A stretch of DNA of 64,000 nucleotides from Paramacrobiotus metropolitanus (taxonomy: Eukaryota > Tardigrada > Eutardigrada > Parachela > Macrobiotidae). Numbering within the stretch: position 1 is the stretch's first letter; each line of letters opens with the position of its first letter. Shown in pieces: positions 31,242-41,593 of the stretch. The DNA lies in assembly GCF_019649055.1 (NCBI RefSeq), contig NW_026570247.1:124001-188000 (forward strand), read 5' to 3'. Position numbers and translations under genes: made by a program. The notes beneath the pieces are model-generated. The model did no database searches. It was not told the origin of the DNA and saw only the letters and a program-made list of their open reading frames with translations.

Positions 31242-32109
31242 AGTATGCTCCGTAACGAGTCCCTCCTGGTCGGCGTAATGCTGTTGCAGCGCCTGCAGAA
31301 ACGTGGAGGTTATCCTATCCGCCGGCATGAGATCCGCCGGGGCGCTTATTACGAGGAAACTACAGCTGTCCGTTCCGATGCGCGGATGGAAGCGACAGCA
31401 GTCGCCTAGCTCTTTCAGCTGGGCATGGCCGCACATGGCATCACGGAGACGCTGGACGAGACGACCTACATCAACGGCTGTCCGAAGGAACGACGCCAGG
31501 TTGGGAAAAGTAATAACGTGCTTGGCATAATGGAAGCTGTTGGCCGCGTTGGCGCCGGATGTTTGGGCGGACGGTAATTTGGGGATGGCCTGACACCAGT
31601 CGACCACTTCAAAGCCTGCGTTACAGGCAAACGACTCGCTATCCGCCGTGGACGGCGGCGTTTCGACAAAAAGCATACTCATGTGACTGAATTTCGGCAA
31701 GACTTGGCCCTTTAGAGCGGCAGCTCGGAAGCGGAGAGGCCCTTTGTCCTCTTCCCGCAGCGCCATCTGTACCGGCGCCTTCCGATGCAAGCTTTTGTCA
31801 GAGGGCAAATCGTCGGCAGAGAGCTCCAGCCGCACGCGTCTGGCCTCTATCCAAAACGGCTCCATCCGCTGCACGTTAAAGCCAACGAGAACAGAATCAG
31901 AATTCGATCGCCGTTGTCGGGGATGTCCTGAATGTATCCCTACCAACAGGCATCTGCGTCATCGCCAGACCGCACCACCACCGTGTTCTGGTAGCCAAAT
32001 CGTTCTCCACCACCATCCGCCGGATGGGCGGTAACGCTGCTGAGGAAGCCATGATTTTCTGTTCACGTTGTAATTGTCGCACCTTGTTCGGGTCGCCGGT
32101 GTCAGTCAA
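31242..32109 (-). pseudogene. F-box-family pseudogene F (inverted exon 1)
   Basis: The minus strand encodes an exon 1 similar to that of gene D, from ALPPIRRM-like start (ATG near 32053) to a segment equivalent to TLLQALQQHYADQ. A frameshift near 32010, an in-frame TAG in place of the Leu codon after the conserved Trp (near 31945), and other indels break it. Its 3' end is fused at 31241-31242 to exon 4 of pseudogene E in opposite orientation, so a 275-codon minus-strand frame (31119-31946) is a chimera of exon 1 sense and exon 4 antisense. Exons 2-4 are missing. Confidence 0.75.
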
Positions 32110-33289
32110 TTTCTGTGCATGCTGGACAAATGTGCCGACAAATTTTCAGTTCTACCGCTTCTACTCTACGTAATAATTTGGCGAATGGGTGGTTTAACGG
32201 TTGGTAAAGCGTTCACTTACAGCCGTCAGACTTTACTGTAAAGGACATTCCAAGAACTCAATCATTAATATTGACACTTTATACCGCAATCATCCTTTGG
32301 TCATCCTTTGATCATCCTTTGGTTGTTTCTTAGAGTTTATTCTAAATCGGAATACTGTAGATTTGCGCACAGTAAGTGAATGAACAGAGCCGAATCGGTT
32401 CATTTTCCGTAAATGCTGTGCTTAAGCCAACCTCTTGTCTTCACCTCTGAACTAAAATTTACAAATACAGATACTGTGTGTTGCGAGCGGTAAACTGTAT
32501 TTGGAACAGAAAACGACTAAGAGCGTTCAAAAGAACGGACGCAGTACGCAATTCGGACCGTTTCTTGCCGGGATCCGAATTCAGCTACCAAAACTTGTTG
32601 ACTTTGTTCAGCCCATTGCTTTTCATACGGGGATGCGCTACTAAAGGTGAACGGCTATTAAAGCATACCAGACGGACACAACAGCAAGCGAAAATCTTTT
32701 GATATATTGGTCATAATTGGTGAATCACCTTCAACAGGGGCAATAGTTCAATAACACTACTCTGTAGTTGCAAGCGCGGGCAAAATACTTTACAGATGAC
32801 AAGCTAAACGTTAAAAACCACCACAATCCTGTCCTCCCGTGGGTTAAACGGGAACGCATATCCACATTCTCCTGCAGCTACGACGCGGCACAATGCCGTA
32901 GGTTTGTCGACTTATCGTACGTTAACTTTCGATACGGTGCATAAATGAACTGTGATATTGATAGCTGCAGCCTGTAACATTATTACGTTACCCTTGTTAC
33001 CGCGTCTTGATTGCAGGCCGTCGCTCTTCGCGGCGCCGTGCTTCGGAACGGTGTCATACTCATGGGAAGAATTTGTGGCTGTCGTATAACAAGTGGTCGT
33101 CTGACTGTCTGTACCACCAGTTGCCTCTGTTCTTACAAGGGAGTAACCAGAGAGGTCTTCTGCTGCCGCAGCTGCTTCTTCACCTGACCCACATGGAACT
33201 AAGGAATCGTAGTCAAGTTGAACAGAAAGACAAGCACACTCTCGGTTCAGTTTAACTACAGCCGTTTAATGTACGACATCCCCAGCTGC
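32110..33289. other. Non-coding spacer
   Basis: No gene is supported; ORFs at 32478-32702 and 33007-33255 lack recognisable motifs. A phrase CATCCTTTG(G/A)TCATCC repeats near 32285-32320. The piece at 33180-33245 (CTGACCCACATGG-AACT onward) loosely resembles 25005-25075 upstream of F-box gene D, so a diverged duplication may lie here. Confidence 0.4.
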
Positions 33290-34613
33290 GTGGTGTATCA
33301 AGCTCCACTTTGACGCTGCTCGGACCCCCGTGCTGGATACGCGATTGGGCCATCGCTCATTGAAAAAGCTGCAACACTGACAAGAATGTGCGAGCGACTT
33401 CAACTGCTTCCACGTCACCATGCGTTGTACCTTCTCAGGTTTTGTCTTGGCGCGCCAAAAGTCATATACATGTTACGATGCTGTAATGCGTGGAAGTATC
33501 CAGAGAAACTGTACGAGATAGATGGAAAGCTACGCTCCTGTTTCCAGACGCTGTGCAACGTAAGAACCGCTCATGATGACTACCCGTGTTGGCGCCAGGC
33601 TAGCCTTCCCGTTTGCAGAGGCGGTATTGGGATACGTCGGTCGGAGGAATTAGCACTTCCAGCCTTTCTGGCTTCGATTTTCTCCGTATCCGATATGGTA
33701 TCCTTATTACTACCTGGACATGCGGCCGTCGACCTCACAGGCGCTCTCGAGTTGTGGAAGAAAAAACGCCCGACAACCTGAACTGCCTGAACCTAATTTC
33801 CGTAAGCAACAGAGGACCTGGGACATCCCAATGTGTAACATATCTTTGTCCACGCTGCTGGAGATTTACCGCGACGACGAAATTAATAAAGCCCGCCTTC
33901 TTGCCCAGTCAACACCGGAAGCCGGCATCTGGTTAAATGCATTGCCTTCTGCCCATATTGGCAACCTCCTTGATGACGATACTCTGAAAATCTCCGTCGG
34001 TCTGAGACTTGGAGTTGCAATATGTGAACCCCACGAATGCATGAAGTGCCAAAAGCATGTAGACAAATACGGACACCATGGTCTGTCTTGCGCGTTCTCT
34101 GCTGGTAGACTCCCACGACATGGTGGATTAAACGACATCGTTTGTCGCGCGTGTGTTTCAGCTGGGATTCCGGCAAAACTGGAGCCACGTGGCACGTCGC
34201 ATACGTCTGAACGACGCCCTGACGGATGCACAACTTTTGCCTGGCAGAGAGGGTTGTGTTTAGCGGGATGTCACTTGCGTAGACACTGTTGCCCCTTCTC
34301 ACATCAAGAAAACAGCAACTCACGCAAGTGCGGCTGCGGTGGAAGCAGAACAGAAGAAGTCTCAGTTGTACTCGTACTTAAACGGCAGATACACTTTTCT
34401 CCAATTGCTTTCGAAACAATGGGCCCATGGGGACCGTCAGCCATTGCCATTATTAAAGAATTGGGCAAACGACTGGAGCAACACACAGGCGAAAGACGTT
34501 CCCATGAATTTCTACGTCAAAGACTGTCACTACTGATACAACGAGGAAACGCTGCATCAGTTTTGGGAACGATGGAAGGAGCAGAAAAGTTAAATGAAAT
34601 TTTCATGTTGTAA
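33290..34613 (+). mobile_element. 5'-truncated second LINE, C-terminal region
   Basis: Only the C-terminal part of a non-LTR retrotransposon protein remains, beginning near AIGPSLIEKAATLTRMCERL and running to LNEIFML at TAA 34611-34613. Features are the PVCRGGIGIRRSEELALPAF block, ARLLAQSTPEAGIWLNALP, GLRLGVAICEPHECMKCQKH with HHGLSC, a zinc-finger-like CX2C...HXXXXC cluster, and TSERRPDGCT. This arrangement is known after the reverse transcriptase in a group of invertebrate LINEs; I do not assign the clade. The 5' truncation at about 33290 is typical of aborted reverse transcription. Unrelated in sequence to the LINE at 1338. Confidence 0.75.
33386..34613 (+). pseudogene. LINE C-terminal ORF with two frame breaks
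   Basis: The first frame runs to 33781 (LELWKKKRPTT-stop). The -1 frame from about 33760 takes over with QPELPEPNFRKQQRTWDIPM and the Cys/His region. A second break near 34230-34350 shifts out of a frame reading VEAEQKKSQLYSYLNGRY and back into SPIAFETMGPWG near 34400. RT, endonuclease and 5' region are absent, so the copy is dead. Confidence 0.75.
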
Positions 34614-35242
34614 AATTGTGTTGTTTTAAGCTGTTGCATAACCGTTGTACCACAGGTAATAAACTACAGCCGGTAGCAAACTCACGGATAGAGGCTTAAT
34701 TACCATTAAGCCTCTCGCAACCTGAAACTGTTGAAATCCACAATGGCCAACGGGCAGCATAATTACTAGATCATACAACCGAACGCCTTGCCAGCACATT
34801 ATGCCAAAACACAGAAGTAAATCCCCCAGGTTTCTGACGATATACTAGTCTGCCGGACGGTTTTGTCGAGAGAGCATTTCTGATTATAGTATACTTGTAT
34901 CTGACCTTTATTGACCTACTGTAGTTTGTAGATTTGTTTCTGCAAAATGTTGCATGAGATTGCAGATAATATTGTATATCCGGGTGTTTTGACCCGGGTG
35001 ATACATTTGTGTCCGGTCGTTCAGATGTAATTTTACCACATAGTTTAACCATCCGGATATAAGTCTACTTCCTCGCCGCTCTGTCACTTTATAATCATTC
35101 TAATAGTGCGTGTGTTTCCATCTCGCAGTTTACGACTGCGAACAAAGTTATGAGCGTTTTGTAAAAGGGTTAATTGTACTTACAGAGCACTTTAAAATTC
35201 GAAACTATTGGCTGGTTTCTTTAAACCAAAATCCCACTTTCC
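34614..35242. other. Spacer left of element 2
   Basis: No gene is seen. It contains an 11-bp hairpin at 34690-34715. The LTR of element 2 begins at 35243 after ATCCCACTTTCC; its target duplication partner would lie beyond the window. Confidence 0.5.
34690..34715. repeat. 11-bp hairpin with 4-base loop
   Basis: AGAGGCTTAAT (34690-34700) pairs with ATTAAGCCTCT (34705-34715) around TACC. It lies 77 bases after the LINE stop codon and could be part of the LINE 3' end, where hairpins often guide the enzyme, but this is inference. Confidence 0.8.
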
Positions 35243-35679
35243 TGTCAGAGGCACACGACTGCGCCTGGTGCATACGGCCCACCATGGACGTACTTGCACT
35301 CATGCTTGCCGTATCGCCTCTCTCGCTGTACGTACGTGTGTTGCTGCACTGCACTCATATCCGCTGAAGCGGATATACGCGGCGCACACACTGAGCATAC
35401 TTGCTCTCTCGTTCCTCTCTCGCAGTATGACTCAGCGTTCATACGCTCGCGTTGGATTGAGTCCAGTCTGCGCATCATCACACAGCTGATGGCACACAGC
35501 ACGTGCTTGCCGCCAGTTGCTTTTTCACGCCTTGGCGAACGCTCAAGAGCTTTTCTAGCATTGACTTGCTTGCTTAGCCATCAGAGCTTTGTTTTGGCTT
35601 CCCTGCTATTACGCAGCATTGTTCCCCCTTTATTTGTCAATAAAGAGCACTCGTGATCTCCTCGCGCTTGCCTGTTACA
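35243..35679 (+). repeat. 5' LTR of element 2
   Basis: Starts TGTCAGAGGC, like the element 1 LTR (TGTCAGAGAC), and ends CTGTTACA just before a primer site. AATAAA lies at 35639-35644, 35 bases before the LTR end. The rest is unlike the element 1 LTR. A 6-bp palindrome (ATATCCGCTGAAGCGGATAT core) is near 35357-35376. Only one copy is in the window, so the left boundary rests on the TG start and the resemblance to element 1. Confidence 0.8.
35357..35376 (+). repeat. Hairpin CCGC-TGAA-GCGG in LTR
   Basis: ATATCCGC (35357-35364), TGAA, GCGGATAT (35369-35376) form a perfect 8-bp stem with a TGAA loop. The same loop and CCGC/GCGG closing pairs recur at 43483-43502 inside the protease ORF. Confidence 0.8.
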
Positions 35680-35689
35680 TGGTAAGCAG
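35680..35689 (+). promoter_or_regulatory. Primer binding site of element 2
   Basis: TGGTAAGCAG follows the LTR; with one extra A it matches the element 1 site TGGTAGCAG, proposed to pair with initiator Met-tRNA. The next bases (AATCGTTTGGTTTTC) also match element 1 (TATCGTTCGGTTTTC). Confidence 0.7.
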
Positions 35690-36185
35690 AATCGTTTGGT
35701 TTTCTTTCGACGGACCCTTTGAGGAGACGGTGAAGGCTCAATTTACGGAGAACTCGTGAGGAACCTGAAAGTCACTGTCAGATAGATTGCTGAAGCAATC
35801 TCTGCCCTTGACTTTGATCGGATTGATCGCATCGTCTTACAGCTGAGGAAAACGAGGATCACTGAAGTGATTCTTGCCCAGCTGGTGAGCACAGTTTTCT
35901 TGGTCTCTTCCACATTGAAGAGCGCATTCCCGAACGTACGGACTTTTCTTCTCCCAACTGACGGATCAGACTCGAACGAGAGTCTGCAGCGCGATAGGAT
36001 TAATCCAATAATACGGGGACCTTCGCTTTGAACAGCGACCCGCAACTTTACTCGCGGATTTTAGCTCGGAAACGACGGATTTCCGACCTCGGACGGAGGA
36101 AATCGAGCGGAACCGACACCGACACCGACACTGGTAAAGTAACGGTTCTAGGTCGATTTTAGCCGAAACTAGGTCGGCTTTTCAC

Positions 36186-36510
36186 TTTCTAGCGGTAGAA
36201 AACAATTTCTATCCGTAAAATTAAAATTTCCAACGGTGAAAAAGTAATTTCTGACGGAGAAACCGACTCGGAATTTTGCTTTTGGTCGAGAACCGACCTG
36301 CTAGGTCAACGAACCTGTCTAGACAGTTAGACAAAGGCTAACCGGCAACAGGTCGGAAATTCTCTTTATTTTGATTTCTAACGGTGTTTCGACCACCAGA
36401 AAATTTTCTTAATTAATAAAAATAATTTCTAACGGTTAAAAACTTAAAAATCCGAGCTAGATCGACCTTCTAGCCGAGCAAAAATAATTTGTTTTTCTAA
36501 CGGGAAATAG
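36186..36510 (+). repeat. Seven TTTCT-ACGG-type mini-hairpins
   Basis: The motif TTTC-YN-(A/G)CGG recurs near 36186, 36206, 36227, 36249, 36375, 36426 and 36495. The clearest is TTTCTA-GCGG-TAGAAA (36186-36201); another is TTTCT-GACGG-AGAAA (36249-36263). Others keep only part of the stem. Spacing is irregular. Confidence 0.6.
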
Positions 36511-36534
36511 CGCGAAAATTCTCGAACTTCCTTG

Positions 36535-36730
36535 TGACGTCATAACGACCGCTTATCAGTACTTAAGAGGCAGCCAATCAGCGTGCAGGGGAAAGTTCCC
36601 ATAGCTTAACATAGGCGTGATTCATCGTTTTTTGTAAACTTTGCACGCGGCTCGCATTCTGTGACGTAGGCAGAGGTGCAAGACCACTTAACCTGTTACG
36701 TCACACTGGTCAGCACAGTAATATAGGACG
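36535..36730 (+). promoter_or_regulatory. CRE/CCAAT cluster in element 2 leader
   Basis: TGACGTCA at 36535-36542, GCCAATCAG at 36573-36581, GTGACGTAGGCAG at 36661-36673 and TTACGTCACACTGGTCAGCA near 36697-36716 follow the same order and spacing as 8170-8360 in element 1. Intervening sequence has diverged, so the motifs appear to be under selection. Confidence 0.55.
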
Positions 36731-36984
36731 TACTACACCGTACTACTATTACGTACTGTACTGTACCATAGTACTGTATCCTAATACCCTGTGTACTGAG
36801 CCACCAACAGAAACATCAACAACAACAACAACATTTCACCGGACGGTCCTGACACTCGGAAGTTCCTGAGCAAAAAGACATTTCTGATTTTGACGAACAT
36901 CTTCACACAGAAGATTGTTCGACTTTCTCTTTCTAACTGATTAAACCTTTAAGGCTCCACCAGAGCCGACCTGACTCGACAACA

Positions 36985-39705
36985 ATGTCGAATCCCCGAG
37001 AAGATCAGTACGCGAGAAAGTTCAACACGGACTATTCTCGGCGTGCGAACATGACCGGGAAGTACTCACTTCGGTACGCCGGTCAAGACAAAAGTCAGCC
37101 GTCCTCAACCGACTCGACTAAGTCGGCCGAAGCAAGGGAGAAGCGCAACGAGCGGATCCTCCTTGCCGACTCGAATCCGACTTCGGATGACAGTTTCGAG
37201 GACGCCCGGGATAAAACATTCCTGGAAGCCCCAGCTGACACAGCAGCCCCGTCCCACCCGACCAAGGGGGATGTGGAACAGCTGCAAGCTGAGACCACAT
37301 TGTCTCATACCGACCTGGAGTCGAGCTCACACAGAGCTCAAGGCTCGGTAGTCACAAAGACAACCGAGCTCGGACGGCATTCACCCAACAGGACGGAAGA
37401 GGTGCCGAAGCCGACTTCGCCCAACATGGACGTTCCGACTAACCAAGTCGGAAGGAAATCGCCGACCACACAGGCCGAGCGAAAATCTCCGACTAAGCAA
37501 GTCGGTGAACAACAACCTACGGTGGCCGACCAACAAATGGTCGACCAGCCGCCGGCAAAAGAAGTCGGTCAACAGCAGGCCGACCTGCCACAAACTCACG
37601 GGGCCGAACAACCGACTTCGACCGGAATGGATAAGCCGACAACAGAAGTCGGCAACGTCCAACCGACCACACAGGTCGGAAGGATTTCACCGACCTCGAA
37701 AGTCGGAGAAAAGGAAGTCGGCAACAAGCAACCGACTTCCCTGGAACGGCAACCAACCGACACAAAGTCGGATGCGGCCGTCCAGCCGACTAAACTACCG
37801 ATCGGAACAGAAGATTCCGAGGTACCGCCACAGAGCGGCCCTCACCCAGCTGGATCGCCGACCAGCATACCGGCGCCCACCGAACGGATCATTTCACCGT
37901 TGAGCCGACCTTCGCCAACTGGAAGCGAGTCGACTCGAGTAACTGAAGCTCAACAAACGGTGAAGTCGACTAAGGCGACACAAAGTCGACCTGTCGACCT
38001 GAAAATCAGATCGTCACCACCGATGTTCGAAACGGGCGAACTCTGTAGTACTCCGTCACCGACAAACGAAGTCTTTGACGCAACAACAGCGTCAAGACCG
38101 AATAGTGCGGACGGATTCTTCACGATGCCACTGGGGTCCAACAAGGACGACCTCCCTCATCAGGCCACTTCACTCGAATATACGGCCGAGAAGTGGATAG
38201 CGGCAACACCGCCCGAAAGGATCGTAGACGTCGACCTACTCCGCTCGAGATGCCGTAGACTGATCACTCAGATCGCTTTGGCAGACAGAATTATCGACTC
38301 GGCGGGAAAATCGCTCCGAAACTCGGAAGATACCCATCGGCTCGAACGAAGCAAATGGGAACGCGAAATGGCCGACGCCAACAAAGGCATCGCCATCCAA
38401 CAACGGGAAATCGACCGGCTGAATGCCATATTGAAGCGTACCGACCAACCGTGTCGGCACGACATCGACGAAGCCACTACACTTAAGGGCATGTTGGATC
38501 GATCTATGGATGCGGTCCACGAGTTAAACCAAGAACTCGCCGAAGCGAACAAAGCGCTTGAAGAAGCCCAGAAAGACCTGGCCGATGTACAAACTGCATT
38601 GGTCGAGTCGGAGCAGGCAGCCGGAGCGTTCCACCAGCAATTTAACACGGCCAACGAAGAGGCCGAGGTCTATCGAAACGAAGTCGATAGATATGTGGTG
38701 GAATTGAAGAAGGCCGATGACGAGATCGACCGCCTAACGCACAGAGTTGACGAGCTCGAGTCGGAAATCGAACTTGTCTTCACCAGAATGGGACGACGGT
38801 TCATCGATGAGAACGCTCGGGACATGGGCTTTCCTAACCAAAGGACGGCCGATGTCGACCTAGTGGAAGCAAACGCTCAGCTAGCCGACCAGGTCCATGG
38901 ACTGAACAAAGTCCTTAAGGAGGAACAAAAACTCCGAGCCCAATTGGAATACAACTTGAACGAGGCCCAAAAGGTAAACGAGGCGCAACACAGCCGCATC
39001 CTTTACCTGGAGGCCCGTGAAACCGAGCTGTACGAAGTCGGCGAACAAGCCGCCCGCAACCTCACGGAAATGATGAGGCAAATGGACGAGATGGACACCG
39101 AGACACGGTGCCTGAGGGAGGAAAAGAGACACCTGGAACAAAGCCAGGTCGAACTTACCTCACACCTGGAACAAAGCCAGGTCGAACTCCCTTCATACCG
39201 GGAGCAAAGTCGGGCTGAACCTCCTTCATACCGGACGTCCATGGCACAGGATCAACAGCCGTCACGAACAATCAGTGACATCCTGTGGGGAATTAACCCG
39301 ACTCAAGAAATGGTGAAGAAGGAGAACAATACCTCCTACTTCGTCGGAGTCATAACCACTGACCCGAGTGTGGGAACAATCCCACAGCCACCAACAGTAC
39401 CGAGTGCTCCGGAACCGGAACACAATACGTCGACCGCGGTACCACGAGTACCAACGTCGAACGTGCCGACGACGACGTCGGCCGGTGCATACACCAGCAC
39501 CTCGTACGCGACGCGAACAACAATGTACGCGCCGGTACCTAATGCCAGAGGAGACCGGACAACGGATGCCGAACGACACCAATCCAGCCACCACGACCTG
39601 GCATGGAGGCATATCGCCCACCACGGACGAACTCCAACCCAAACTTCCTCCGCCAGAACCCGCAGTTCGACTCGGAACGCGGGCGAGCTCGGTCATTCAA
39701 CATGA
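36985..39705 (+). CDS. Element 2 ORF A, coiled-coil protein
   Basis: A 906-residue ORF from ATG 36985 (MSNPREDQYARKF) to TGA 39703-39705. Residues about 130-260 are a run of short PT-x-QVG and PT-x-EVG repeats, the protein reading of CCGACCACACAGGTCGG-type hairpins. Residues about 415-755 form a long coiled coil rich in E, L, A and Q (QIALADRIIDSAGK, LNQELAEANKALEEAQKDLA, LNKVLKEEQKLRAQLEYN), followed by two copies of LEQSQVEL. The end is Thr/Pro-rich. No known domain is recognised; a structural or Gag-partner role is inferred from the position before Gag and the homologous place of ORF1 in element 1. Its stop codon overlaps the Gag start as ATGA (39702-39705). Confidence 0.8.
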   Translation: MSNPREDQYARKFNTDYSRRANMTGKYSLRYAGQDKSQPSSTDSTKSAEAREKRNERILLADSNPTSDDSFEDARDKTFLEAPADTAAPSHPTKGDVEQLQAETTLSHTDLESSSHRAQGSVVTKTTELGRHSPNRTEEVPKPTSPNMDVPTNQVGRKSPTTQAERKSPTKQVGEQQPTVADQQMVDQPPAKEVGQQQADLPQTHGAEQPTSTGMDKPTTEVGNVQPTTQVGRISPTSKVGEKEVGNKQPTSLERQPTDTKSDAAVQPTKLPIGTEDSEVPPQSGPHPAGSPTSIPAPTERIISPLSRPSPTGSESTRVTEAQQTVKSTKATQSRPVDLKIRSSPPMFETGELCSTPSPTNEVFDATTASRPNSADGFFTMPLGSNKDDLPHQATSLEYTAEKWIAATPPERIVDVDLLRSRCRRLITQIALADRIIDSAGKSLRNSEDTHRLERSKWEREMADANKGIAIQQREIDRLNAILKRTDQPCRHDIDEATTLKGMLDRSMDAVHELNQELAEANKALEEAQKDLADVQTALVESEQAAGAFHQQFNTANEEAEVYRNEVDRYVVELKKADDEIDRLTHRVDELESEIELVFTRMGRRFIDENARDMGFPNQRTADVDLVEANAQLADQVHGLNKVLKEEQKLRAQLEYNLNEAQKVNEAQHSRILYLEARETELYEVGEQAARNLTEMMRQMDEMDTETRCLREEKRHLEQSQVELTSHLEQSQVELPSYREQSRAEPPSYRTSMAQDQQPSRTISDILWGINPTQEMVKKENNTSYFVGVITTDPSVGTIPQPPTVPSAPEPEHNTSTAVPRVPTSNVPTTTSAGAYTSTSYATRTTMYAPVPNARGDRTTDAERHQSSHHDLAWRHIAHHGRTPTQTSSARTRSSTRNAGELGHST
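37433..37679 (+). repeat. CCGAC/GTCGG hairpins in ORF A
   Basis: Four clear stems: TTCCGACT-AACCA-AGTCGGAA (37433-37453), CCGACT-AAGCA-AGTCGG (37489-37505), GCCGAC-AACAGAA-GTCGGC (37635-37653) and CCGACC-ACACA-GGTCGG (37663-37679). The last stem pair switches between T-A and C-G together on both sides. Confidence 0.85.
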
Positions 39706-41593
39706 CTGACCAGCAGCAGAGCGGACGAAATGGAGAGGATAGCTCCGACCAACAAGGCCGGAGGCCTCCATACCGACCTACACAAGGTCAGATGCCGGCT
39801 CAGGGAACACAGCCCGACCGGTACGGAAGAGTCTACGACCAGCCAAGTGGATTCTACCCGCAGGCGCCGAGACAAAATCGAGCGCCACCTCCACCGCAGA
39901 ATCAGTACGGAGGACAGCCACAACAGCCTCGTCACCCAGACCAGGCCCGGTATCCGCAACAGGACGGATACGATGGGTACGACGGCGAAGCCTACCCACA
40001 AGGAGCATACGAGGACCAACAAGGTCACATGCCATACGCTAACCCGCCACCTGCCCCGGCTGCACAACAAGCTGCGCCGGCTGCGATTCCTCTCGGACAG
40101 GACCCGACACACGTCGCCCTTATACGTGCAATGACCCACGGACGTCGGCAACCCTTACCGCCGTTCGATGGCGACCACACTAAACTTCAGGGGTGGCTCA
40201 AACAGATCCGAAGCCTGTATCGTCAAGCCCAACGTTGGTACGAAGACGATCAGACCTTCATGTCCGACTTGATAGCCGAACTGGACGGCCAAGCGAAAGA
40301 ATGGCATACTCTCGAAGCCGCCGGAGAACCACTCGGCGGATGGCCAGTCAACTTATGGCTGACCAAATTCGAGCAGCGATTTGCGGACAAGAACAAAGAA
40401 GTCAACATGATATCCCGAATTAACAAACGGATATTCCGTTTCGGTGAAGAAACGCCGGAACAATACTACGACGCGATGATGTTCATGAAGTCCCAAGTCC
40501 CAACCATCACCGATAAGATAATCCTGTACCATCTCAAGGAGAACATCCATGAGCCCAAATTAAGGGAGGCCCTGGAAATCAGGATGCCGTCAACGCCGAT
40601 CGAGTTCCGCGACTACCTGCGGGACTTCGTTAACGGCAAGGAAATGTACGAGGTGCGCAAGTCACGCGACGGTGACTATGCCAGAGTCCGGGCAGCAACA
40701 CCTGCACCTGCTTTGGCTCCACCTCCGGCGATACCGCAACAGACCGGATATCAGCCCCACATGATGCCGGGATATCAGACTCCGACGGCACAGTACGGAC
40801 AACTAAGCCCGGCTCCGACGCCACCGGTGCAACAAGCACCAGTCCAGCAACAGACTTGGGCAGGCGCGGCAGCAGCAAACCTGAATCCCCGGCACCTGGA
40901 GTTGGAGCCCCCGTTAACAACTACGGCGGCCCAGGTTATAGCCCGGGTGGTAACCAAAACAACACAGGTTTTGGTTACGGACAGAATTTGAACCAGGGGT
41001 ACTCCGCTTACGGACAGTATCCACCACAAGGATACGGCGGCGGAGGTTATGGTCGCGGAAGAGGACGCGGCGGCGGGAATCGCGGCCGTGGGAACTTCCC
41101 TAACCGCGGCGGAGGCGGCAACCAACAAGGGAACCGACCTCCCCAGGCACAACAAAGTGCTCGGCAAGGGACAACGTATGTCGACAAGATGGAGACAGCC
41201 TTCTTCCAGTGGACGAAGGACAAGACCTTCCGGTGCAGGCACTGCATGTTCAACAACCATGACGAGTCGCGCTGCATCTATGGCTCGGACAACAATCCGA
41301 ACCTTCGGTGGTACGACGACTGGTACCGCCGATACTCGACGAATGGCCCGGTTGGCTCGGCTAATTCTTTCTGGAAGGACATCGTGCCGCCGCCGCGCCA
41401 ACGCCAACAGGCAGGAGGCTCGGGTAGCCCCGGTAACGGAAACCGGTCGCCCGGCCAGTGGAATGGCGGTGGGAACCAACAAGGTTCCCCGGTATACAGA
41501 GAACCGTTACCGCCCCGCCAGTCGCTGAACGCGACGCCGCCCAACAATGGGCCGGCTCGGAATAACTCCCCGGGAAACGCCCAAGGTCGATGA
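39702..41593 (+). CDS. gag: Element 2 Gag, split by a frame break
   Basis: ATG 39702 (MTDQQQSGRNGEDSS) overlaps the ORF A stop by ATGA. A Pro/Gln/Tyr-rich N-terminus leads into the capsid region (about 40140-40660) with LPPFDGDHTKLQGWLK, GQAKEWHTLE, WLTKFEQRFADKNKEV and GEETPEQYYDAM, homologous to element 1 Gag. This frame stops at 40991. The -1 frame, open from before 40856, carries on with a Gly/Tyr/Arg-rich stretch (RGG-like, YGRGRGRGG) and the zinc knuckle CRHCMFNNHDESRC (41234-41275), then NLRWYDDWYRRYSTNGPVG. Element 1 has both parts in one frame, so an indel or sequencing error between about 40830 and 40991 is likelier than programmed shifting. It ends at TGA 41591-41593 overlapping the next ATG. 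Confidence 0.85.

Larger units (their letters stand above)
35690..36984 (+). other. Leader of element 2
   Basis: About 1.3 kb without a gene. It holds a run of ACCGAC triplet-like repeats (36111-36135), a family of mini-hairpins around ACGG/GCGG (36186-36510), and the CRE/CCAAT cluster at 36535-36730 shared with element 1. The first ATG with a long frame is 36985. Confidence 0.7.

Noticed and set aside
35243-35679. Element 2 start taken as a solo LTR unrelated to the genes at 36985 onward
   Set aside because: Primer site, leader motifs and ORF order follow directly and match element 1, so LTR and genes belong to one element.
40856-40991. Programmed -1 frameshift between Gag capsid and zinc knuckle of element 2
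   Set aside because: No clear slippery heptamer is present, and in element 1 capsid and knuckle are in one frame, so an indel or sequence error is likelier.
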